NCBI GenBank assembly: GCA_012798275.1 | Contig: JAAZNO010000264.1 | Span: forward strand, 1-6,430 | Source: Chloroflexota bacterium | GTDB lineage: Bacteria > Chloroflexota > Anaerolineae > B4-G1 > SLSP01 | Length of the DNA stretch: 6,430 nucleotides | Direction: 5' to 3' | Shown here: one piece after another, positions 1 through 4,234 of the stretch | Layout: each line of letters begins with the position of its first letter | Position numbering within the stretch: the stretch's first letter is position 1 | Made by a program: the position numbers and the translations under genes | Notes under the pieces: model-generated | What the model saw: only the letters and a program-made list of their open reading frames with translations | Database searches by the model: none | What the model was told of the DNA's origin: nothing

Positions 1-90
1 ACACACTACCGCGAGGACGCCGCCGACCACGAATTCGCCGGCCTCCAGGATACCGAAGGCCCGCTGCCCAACGCCGTCACGGAGTTCTGA
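1..90 (+). CDS. 3' end of an unidentified plus-strand gene (partial)
   Basis: Frame 1 is open from the left edge to a TGA at 88-90, giving 29 residues that end in ...LQDTEGPLPNAVTEF. Almost every codon ends in G or C, which fits real coding sequence in this GC-rich genome. The fragment is polar and acidic, with no membrane segment and no motif I recognise, so no function can be given. It is the only plus-strand gene in the window and converges on the minus-strand block, whose last stop codon lies 96 bp away. The call rests on frame, codon composition and the sensible convergent layout. The rest of the gene lies outside the window. Confidence 0.55.
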   Translation, partial: THYREDAADHEFAGLQDTEGPLPNAVTEF

Positions 91-100
91 TGTGAGAGGG

Positions 101-138
101 TGATGGGTAATGGGGTGATGGGTAATGGGGTGATGGGG
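101..138. repeat. Tandem 15-bp G-rich repeat
   Basis: Two exact copies of TGATGGGTAATGGGG (101-115 and 116-130) are followed by a partial third copy, TGATGGGG (131-138). The repeat lies between two convergent genes and is not coding in any plausible way. It looks like a short intergenic satellite or slippage-prone tract. A role in transcription or copy-number variation is only inference. Confidence 0.8.
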
Positions 139-180
139 CGATAGGGGAACAAGCAATCTCTCCCCTGCTCCCTATTCCCC
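135..180. terminator. Possible bidirectional hairpin between convergent genes
   Basis: GGGGCGATAGGG (135-146) can pair with CCCTATTCCCC (170-180): six pairs ATAGGG/CCCTAT, a small asymmetric internal loop, then GGGG/CCCC. An inner AGCA (152-155) can pair with TGCT (166-169). The position between the stops of two convergent genes suits a shared terminator. Neither strand has a clear T-tract after the stem, so this is at best an imperfect or factor-assisted terminator. Confidence 0.3.
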
Positions 181-186
181 TGCTCC
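161..186. repeat. Second 15-bp-period repeat, C-rich
   Basis: TCCCCTGCTCCCTAT (161-175) is followed directly by TCCCCTGCTCC (176-186), so the first 11 bases recur with a 15-base period. This is the same period as the G-rich repeat just to its left, but with the C-rich bias on the opposite strand. The last copy ends at the base before the stop codon of the DJ-1-family gene. Confidence 0.65.
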
Positions 187-738
187 TTAACGCGCCAGCA
201 TCGCCGCGCCGACTTCGCGCGCCTTCGTCTCGCCGAAGAGCAATGTCGCCAGCTGCAGGGCGAACTCCACCGCCGTGCCCGGCCCCCGGCTGGTGACGCA
301 ATTACCGTCTACGACGACCCGCTGCGCTACGGCTTCGGGATTCCGCAGCTCTTTTTCGAAGCTGGGATGGCACGTCGCGCGCCGTCCCTCCAGCAGGCCG
401 TGATGCTGCAGCACGACAACCGGAGCAGCGCAGATGGCGGCGTAAAGCCGTCCAGCCGCGGCCTGCGCTCGGAGCAGCGCCGTGAGCTCTGCCGAATCCC
501 GCAGGTGCACCGCGCCGGGCATCCCGCCGGGGAGCGCGATAAGATCGTAGGCTTCGGTGGCGCAATCGCCGATCCGTGCATCCGCGACCAGCTTCACCCC
601 GCGTGAAGCGGTCACCTGCAAACGCTCCATCACCGAGGCGACCGTCACCTCCGCCCCCGCCCGCCGCAGAACATCCACGATGCTGACGGCTTCCAATTCC
701 TCCGTACCCTCCGCAATGGGAACGAGCACCCGCTTCAT
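187..738 (-). CDS. DJ-1/PfpI (YajL-like) family protein
   Basis: This 183-residue protein is the usual length for a single-domain cytoplasmic DJ-1/YajL/ThiJ protein with a flavodoxin-like fold. Visible landmarks are the N-terminal acidic motif AEGTEELEAV (Glu16 matches the conserved Glu18 of human DJ-1), LPGGMPGA at 69-76, the nucleophile-elbow motif AAICAAP with Cys103 (DJ-1 Cys106), CHP with His124 (DJ-1 His126), and TSRGPGT at 149-155. Family members have been linked to oxidative-stress protection, chaperone activity and dicarbonyl or glycated-product repair; which applies here cannot be told. Cys123 next to His124 is a further thiol. The ATG at 738 is preceded by AAAGGGGG at 5 nt. It is the last gene of the minus-strand block, 27 bp after a permease, so it is probably co-transcribed with the importer. 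The alignment with E. coli YajL looks closer than with protease-type PfpI. Confidence 0.93.
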   Translation of the reverse strand: MKRVLVPIAEGTEELEAVSIVDVLRRAGAEVTVASVMERLQVTASRGVKLVADARIGDCATEAYDLIALPGGMPGAVHLRDSAELTALLRAQAAAGRLYAAICAAPVVVLQHHGLLEGRRATCHPSFEKELRNPEAVAQRVVVDGNCVTSRGPGTAVEFALQLATLLFGETKAREVGAAMLAR

Positions 739-743
739 AGAAA

Positions 744-751
744 CCCCCTTT
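744..751 (-). promoter_or_regulatory. Ribosome binding site of the DJ-1-family gene
   Basis: On the minus strand AAAGGGGG ends 5 nt before the ATG at 738. It supports that start codon and lies in the short gap after the permease stop. Confidence 0.6.
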
Positions 752-765
752 CTCGCACGCCGCCA

Positions 766-1416
766 CTATGGCCCGCAACGCGACCGTCGCGCCGCGCGGC
801 GCTCGACGTCGAAATGCGCTTCGAGCGCCTGCAGGCCCCAATTCAAGGTCAGCGCCAACGCCGCGACCGTCAACGCCCCCGCCCAAATCTTGTCGTAGCG
901 CCCCGGCTGCGAGATGCCGTCGAAAAGCAGCTTCCCCAGGCCGCCCGCACCGAATTTCGCGCCCACCGTGCCAATCGCCACCGCCACCACCACGGCGATC
1001 CGCACCCCGGCGAGCATGACCGGCAACGCCAGCGGCAATTGCACCCGCCACCACATCTGCCAGGCGCTCATCCCCATCCCCCGCGCCGCCTCAAGGATGG
1101 GGGCCGGCACGCCTTGCAGCCCGGCGACAAAGTTCCGCACGAGAATGACCTGCGTGTAGACCACCAGGGCCACGATGACCGCCCGCGCGTTGAGGCCCAG
1201 TATCGGCACCAGGAGGATGATGAAGGCGATGCTCGGAATCGTGTAGAAGATCCCCAGCATCCCCATGATCGCCGTATGGACCCTGGGATGGCGGTAAGCC
1301 AGCACGCTCAGGGGCAACGCCAGCGCCACAGAGATCAGGAGCGCCGTCCCCGTCATCCAGAGATGCTGGCCCAGCAAGTGCAACACCACCTCAGGGTTGG
1401 AGAGAAGATAGCTCAT
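766..1416 (-). CDS. Osmoprotectant ABC transporter permease (OpuCB/CD, YehW/Y type)
   Basis: A 216-residue integral membrane protein of the binding-protein-dependent ABC permease family, the size usual for OpuCB/OpuCD-type subunits. Hydrophobic segments lie near residues 18-40, 52-75, 77-97, 125-152 and 178-200. The cytoplasmic EAA loop that docks on the ATPase is clear: EAARGMGMSAWQ from residue 109, followed by RVQLPLALP. The segments YTIPSIAF (58-65) and GAGGLG (156-161) are typical of the glycine betaine/choline/carnitine subfamily. The C-terminus is short and basic (ERRAARRSR). The ATG at 1416 follows GAGGGAG at 7 nt, and the gene begins 33 bp after the ATPase stop. Together with the permease at 3518-4219 it should form the heterodimeric membrane pore. 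No damage is visible. The exact substrate is not readable from a permease. Confidence 0.9.
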   Translation of the reverse strand: MSYLLSNPEVVLHLLGQHLWMTGTALLISVALALPLSVLAYRHPRVHTAIMGMLGIFYTIPSIAFIILLVPILGLNARAVIVALVVYTQVILVRNFVAGLQGVPAPILEAARGMGMSAWQMWWRVQLPLALPVMLAGVRIAVVVAVAIGTVGAKFGAGGLGKLLFDGISQPGRYDKIWAGALTVAALALTLNWGLQALEAHFDVERRAARRSRCGP

Positions 1417-1423
1417 CCTACGT

Positions 1424-1430
1424 CTCCCTC
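1424..1430 (-). promoter_or_regulatory. Ribosome binding site of the downstream permease
   Basis: GAGGGAG on the minus strand, 7 nt before the ATG at 1416, supports the chosen start. Confidence 0.55.
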
Positions 1431-1449
1431 ATTTGCGCTTCCAGGGCCG

Positions 1450-2406
1450 TCACTCCTGCGCCGCAGCGCGAATGCGCTCCAACGTGAGTTGTCCCACGAG
1501 CGCGCCGCCGGAAGTCACCTTCAGCGCCGTCGTCCCGGTGCGCAGCAGCAGCGAGAGGGCCTGCCGCAAATCCGCAGCAGCAGGGATGGCAGGCGCCGCG
1601 ACCAGCTCATCCGGCGGCAATGTCAGCGGGGACATCGCCGCATCCACCCGGATGAGGCCCAGCTGCCGCACCATATCGTCAGCGCCCAGGAGATGGCTTA
1701 CAAACGCATCTGCCGGACGGGTGAGGAGCGCCACGGGGGAATCGTACTGCACAATGCGGCCCTCGCGCATCACCACAATCCTGTCGGCGAGCCGCAGCGC
1801 CTCTTCGACGTCATGCGTCACGAAGAGGATCGTCTTGCGCAGCTGGCGCTGAAGGCGCAGCAGCTCGTCCTGAAGAACCGTGCGCGTGATCGCGTCTATG
1901 GCCCCGAAAGGCTCGTCCATGAGCACCACCTTGGGGTCACCGGCAAGCGCCCGAGCCACCCCCACCCGCTGTTGTTGCCCGCCGGAGAGCTGCGCGGGAT
2001 AACGTCCGCAATACTCCCCGGCGGGTAGAGCCACCAGTTCCAGGAGCTCGCGCACCCGGGCTGCAATGCGTTCGGGGGGCCACTTCAACAGCTTCGGAAC
2101 CACGGCGATGTTCTGCGCTACCGTCATGTGGGGAAAAAGCCCCACTTGCTGGATCACATAACCGATGCGTCGCCGCAGGTCCGTCGGCTCCAGCTGGCGG
2201 ATGTCCTCACCGTCGAGCGCGATGGAGCCAGAAGTCGGCTCAATCAGGCGATTGACCATCTTGAGCAGCGTGGTTTTCCCACACCCCGAAGGGCCCAGCA
2301 ACACCACGAAAGCGCCGGAGGGGATTTCCAACGTCACATCCTCGACTGCCGCAACGCCGGCATCGGAAAAACGCTTGCTGATGTTCTCGAAGCGGATAGT
2401 ACTCAC
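1450..2406 (-). CDS. Osmoprotectant ABC transporter ATP-binding protein (OpuCA/ProV/YehX type) with short CBS-like tail
   Basis: This 318-residue protein energises uptake by ATP hydrolysis at the inner face of the membrane. All nucleotide-binding motifs are intact: Walker A GPSGCGKT (38-45), Q-loop in YVIQQVGLFPHMT (83-95), signature LSGGQQQR (140-147), Walker B VVLMDEP (160-166) and the switch His198 in THD. The IQQVGLFPHMT sequence is characteristic of the OpuA/OpuC/ProV family. Residues from about 250 to 318 have the pattern of one CBS-like motif (DLRQALSLL...LKV...LVGQLTLERI), the type of domain that senses ionic strength in OpuA. Full OpuCA proteins are about 380 residues with two CBS motifs, so this tail is short. 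The start is GTG at 2406, preceded by AAGGCG at 8 nt. The gene starts 13 bp after the binding-protein gene. Whether it belongs to the OpuC or the YehX branch is not settled. Confidence 0.95.
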   Translation of the reverse strand: MSTIRFENISKRFSDAGVAAVEDVTLEIPSGAFVVLLGPSGCGKTTLLKMVNRLIEPTSGSIALDGEDIRQLEPTDLRRRIGYVIQQVGLFPHMTVAQNIAVVPKLLKWPPERIAARVRELLELVALPAGEYCGRYPAQLSGGQQQRVGVARALAGDPKVVLMDEPFGAIDAITRTVLQDELLRLQRQLRKTILFVTHDVEEALRLADRIVVMREGRIVQYDSPVALLTRPADAFVSHLLGADDMVRQLGLIRVDAAMSPLTLPPDELVAAPAIPAAADLRQALSLLLRTGTTALKVTSGGALVGQLTLERIRAAAQE

Positions 2407-2414
2407 GCGCGGCT

Positions 2415-2420
2415 CGCCTT
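2415..2420 (-). promoter_or_regulatory. Ribosome binding site of the ATPase gene
   Basis: AAGGCG on the minus strand lies 8 nt before the GTG start at 2406. Its first base is the last base of the upstream TGA stop codon, so the two genes are probably translationally linked. Confidence 0.5.
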
Positions 2421-3310
2421 CACTCGCTGAGCAGCCCCTCTTGGATCAGGAATTCCTTCGCTACCTCTGCCGGCTCACGCTGCTTGCCGCTCACCTCGTT
2501 GTTGAGCCGCCGGATTGTCGTATCGTCCAGCTTCACCGCGAGCGCGTTGAGCCGGTCTCGAATCTCGGGGGTCGCGTCTAACACCTCCTGGCGAATCACC
2601 GGCGCGATCTGATAAGGCGGGAACATGTGCTTGTCGTCTTCGAGGACGACAAGATTGTACGCGCTGATCTCGCCATCGGTGCCAAAGGCCACCACGACCT
2701 GCGCATCGCCCTCGATGAGGCCCTTGTACCGCAGGCCCTTTTCCACCGGCAAGTAAGCCTTGAGCTGGAAATCCCCGTAGACCTTCTGGATGCCCGGCAA
2801 GCCGTCCTCACGCTGATCGAACTCCGGCGGGCCAATCATGATCAACTCGCTGGCGTGCTGAGCCAGGTCCGACATGGTCCGCAGCCCATATTGCTGCGCG
2901 ACTTCCTGGGTTACGGCGAGCGCTTGCGTGTTATTCATCGGCGCCGGATCAAGCCACACAAGGTTGAACTGTTCCTTGTACCCCTTGGCCACCGCCTCGT
3001 ACACCGCTTGCGGATCGCTGTTCACCGGCAATTTGAGGACGACCAGCAATCCTGTGCCGGTATATTCGGGATAGAGATCAATTTCCCCGGCAGTGATGGC
3101 GGCGTGCGCCACCGGCGTCCCCGCCAGGCCGAATTTCCGCTCGACGGTGAGGCCGGCGTCCTCCAACAACAGCGCGTACATTTCCGCCACGATGTACTGC
3201 TCCGTGAAATCCTTGGAGCCGACGACGACTTCCGCTTTCGCACCCCCGCCGCATCCGGCCAGCAGGGACAACGCTAACATGCCACACACCACAGCCATCC
3301 ATCGTTTCAT
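2420..3310 (-). CDS. Osmoprotectant-binding lipoprotein (OpuCC/OsmF/YehZ type)
   Basis: A 296-residue substrate-binding protein of the OpuAC family, which captures glycine betaine-like compounds outside the membrane and hands them to the permeases. The N-terminus is a lipoprotein signal: Lys2-Arg3, a hydrophobic stretch and lipobox LLAGC with Cys20 as lipidation site, followed by a Gly-rich linker. Family motifs are clear: GSKDFTEQ (31-38), GLAGTPVAHAAITAGEIDLYPEYTGTG in sequence from 61 to 87, NNTQALAV (126-133) and FGTDGEI (209-215). Such proteins bind the ligand's methylated ammonium group with an aromatic cage; several Tyr residues are available, but I cannot assign the cage by eye. The ATG at 3310 has an ideal AGGAGGT site at 5 nt, the strongest in the window. 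It starts a new tight cluster after a 207-bp gap, with the ATPase 13 bp downstream. No defects seen. The specific ligand is uncertain. Confidence 0.95.
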   Translation of the reverse strand: MKRWMAVVCGMLALSLLAGCGGGAKAEVVVGSKDFTEQYIVAEMYALLLEDAGLTVERKFGLAGTPVAHAAITAGEIDLYPEYTGTGLLVVLKLPVNSDPQAVYEAVAKGYKEQFNLVWLDPAPMNNTQALAVTQEVAQQYGLRTMSDLAQHASELIMIGPPEFDQREDGLPGIQKVYGDFQLKAYLPVEKGLRYKGLIEGDAQVVVAFGTDGEISAYNLVVLEDDKHMFPPYQIAPVIRQEVLDATPEIRDRLNALAVKLDDTTIRRLNNEVSGKQREPAEVAKEFLIQEGLLSE

Positions 3311-3315
3311 GAATT

Positions 3316-3322
3316 ACCTCCT
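3316..3322 (-). promoter_or_regulatory. Strong ribosome binding site of the binding-protein gene
   Basis: AGGAGGT on the minus strand, 5 nt before the ATG at 3310, is a perfect Shine-Dalgarno match. It fits the need for excess binding protein over the other importer subunits. Confidence 0.8.
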
Positions 3323-3335
3323 GCGAAAATGGCCC

Positions 3336-3359
3336 CGAATGCACACGAATTTCACGAAT
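3336..3359. repeat. Three spaced CGAAT words
   Basis: CGAAT occurs at 3336-3340, 3346-3350 and 3355-3359, about one helical turn apart (10 and 9 bp), just upstream of the binding-protein ribosome binding site. On the minus strand it reads ATTCGTGAAATTCGTGTGCA. It could be a degenerate short tandem repeat or a set of protein-binding half-sites. Confidence 0.45.
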
Positions 3360-3402
3360 CAGATGAGAAATTCCTGGCCCCCGGGGCTGCTACGTCCTCA
3401 GA

Positions 3403-3422
3403 CACCGCGCTTCAGCGCGGTG
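3403..3422. repeat. Perfect 8-bp inverted repeat with four-base loop
   Basis: CACCGCGC (3403-3410) and GCGCGGTG (3415-3422) are exact reverse complements around TTCA (TGAA on the transcribed strand). The stem is very stable, has no T-tract after it on the minus strand and so is not a standard terminator. Its form resembles dispersed REP-type palindromes; that is inference without a genome-wide count. Confidence 0.75.
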
Positions 3423-3437
3423 GGCTCGTGTCAGGCG

Positions 3438-3452
3438 GGGGATTCCATCCCC
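3438..3452. repeat. Short inverted repeat GGGGAT-TCC-ATCCCC
   Basis: Perfect 6-bp arms around a 3-base loop, 15 bp upstream (on the transcribed strand) of the larger GC hairpin. The two together form a compact double-hairpin block. Confidence 0.55.
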
Positions 3453-3517
3453 AGCCGACCCGTGAGCCGTCGCCAAGGCAGCGAGCCAACCGCTCATCAG
3501 CCCCCTCTGATAGCCGC

Positions 3518-4219
3518 TCATACGTGACAAATTTCGCTGTCCGGCGGCTGGCGCTGGAGCCGTTGACCCCGCAGTTCAGGCGGTGTCACCCACCGCTGCA
3601 AGGCGCTGAACATGAGCTCCGCCAGCAACGCCAGCAGGGCCACAGGGATAGCGCCCGTAAGCAAGATGGCATTGTCATACAGCGCAAAGCCCCGCGTGAT
3701 GTACAATCCCAATCCACCACCGCCGATGAAAGCCGCCAGCGTCGCGCTCGCTATCACTTCAACCGTCGCCGTGCGGATGCCCGCCAGAATCACTGGCAGC
3801 GCCAGGGGCAGTTCGACGCGCAGCAACGTCTGGCGCGGGGTCATCCCCATCCCTCGCGCCGCCTCAAGGATGGCGGCGTCTATCGCGCGGAAGGCGGCGT
3901 CGGTATTCACCAGAATCGGCGGCAGCGCGAGAATCGTCAGCGCGATCGCCGCGGACGTAAAGGACAGCCCAAAGTAGGGCAACGCCAGAAAGAGGATGGC
4001 CAGGCTGGGGATCACCCGAATGCTGCTGAAGACGTTGAGGACAGACTGCGCCGCCCGACGCCAGGGCGCATGAGAGGTCCACACCCCCAGCGGAATGCAC
4101 AGCGCCATTCCCGCTCCCAACGCCACCGCGACGTAGCGCAGATGCTCCAGGATCGCCGTCGTCACTTCCTCGGGACGGGAAGCGACGTACGCCATCATGC
4201 GCGCCAGTAACGTGGCCAC
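3518..4219 (-). CDS. Osmoprotectant ABC transporter permease, first subunit (OpuCB/CD, YehY/W type)
   Basis: A 233-residue membrane subunit homologous to the permease at 766-1416. Hydrophobic segments lie near residues 25-48, 66-85, 86-105, 137-165 and 185-207. The EAA loop is EAARGMGMTPRQ from residue 119, followed by RVELPLALP. IRVIPSLAI (67-75) and IGGGGLG (165-171) match the osmoprotectant permease subfamily. The C-terminus is a polar tail of about 20 residues. The start is GTG at 4219. GGGAGGAG lies immediately upstream, but the core GGAGG is only 3 nt from the GTG, which is short; the next in-frame ATG codons (residues 8 and 9) are too far from it, so GTG remains the better choice. The gene follows the A2M stop by 15 bp and is separated from the binding-protein gene by 207 bp. 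Permease, binding protein, ATPase, permease resembles yehZYXW more than the opuC order. Confidence 0.88.
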   Translation of the reverse strand: MATLLARMMAYVASRPEEVTTAILEHLRYVAVALGAGMALCIPLGVWTSHAPWRRAAQSVLNVFSSIRVIPSLAILFLALPYFGLSFTSAAIALTILALPPILVNTDAAFRAIDAAILEAARGMGMTPRQTLLRVELPLALPVILAGIRTATVEVIASATLAAFIGGGGLGLYITRGFALYDNAILLTGAIPVALLALLAELMFSALQRWVTPPELRGQRLQRQPPDSEICHV

Positions 4220-4220
4220 G

Positions 4221-4228
4221 CTCCTCCC
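4221..4228 (-). promoter_or_regulatory. Closely spaced ribosome binding site of the first permease
   Basis: GGGAGGAG on the minus strand, with its GGAGG core 3 nt before the GTG at 4219. It sits wholly in the 15-bp gap after the A2M stop, so translation of the permease is probably coupled to A2M termination. Confidence 0.5.
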
Positions 4229-4234
4229 TTCACC

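Larger units (their letters stand above)
3311..3517 (-). other. 207-bp gap inside the operon with hairpins and repeat-like sequence
   Basis: This is the only long gap among the minus-strand genes; the others are 13-33 bp. Apart from the ribosome binding site it holds no credible gene. From right to left it contains two copies of ATGAGCGG 24 bp apart (complements at 3514-3521 and 3490-3497), a GGGGAT/ATCCCC inverted repeat (3438-3452), a strong 8-bp GC stem (3403-3422), a GC-rich near-palindrome (3377-3387) and three spaced CGAAT words (3336-3359). I see no convincing -35/-10 promoter. It may be the leader of the binding-protein cluster or an inserted repeat element. Confidence 0.6.

Noticed and set aside
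101..186. CRISPR-like array
   Set aside because: The units are directly adjacent 15-mers with no spacers, so this is a simple tandem repeat.
814..2028. Long plus-strand open frame (404 residues) opposite the second permease and the ATPase
   Set aside because: It is antisense to two clearly conserved genes, has a very Arg/His/Gln/Pro-rich composition typical of GC-rich shadow frames, and shows no domain.
3403..3432. Intrinsic terminator
   Set aside because: The stem is strong but neither side is followed by a T-tract, and the downstream genes belong to the same importer.
3361..3460. End or remnant of an IS200/IS605-type element
   Set aside because: Subterminal-hairpin-like palindromes are present, but there is no transposase or TnpB fragment, no second end and no defined boundary. 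Kept only as a repeat-like region.
3323..3517. Riboswitch or sigma-70 promoter upstream of the binding-protein gene
   Set aside because: No known riboswitch core was recognised, and no -35/-10 pair of reasonable quality and spacing was seen on the minus strand.
3329..4210. Plus-strand open frame (293 residues) spanning the 207-bp gap and the first permease
   Set aside because: Most of it is antisense to a conserved permease and its composition is shadow-like; it does not explain the gap sequence.
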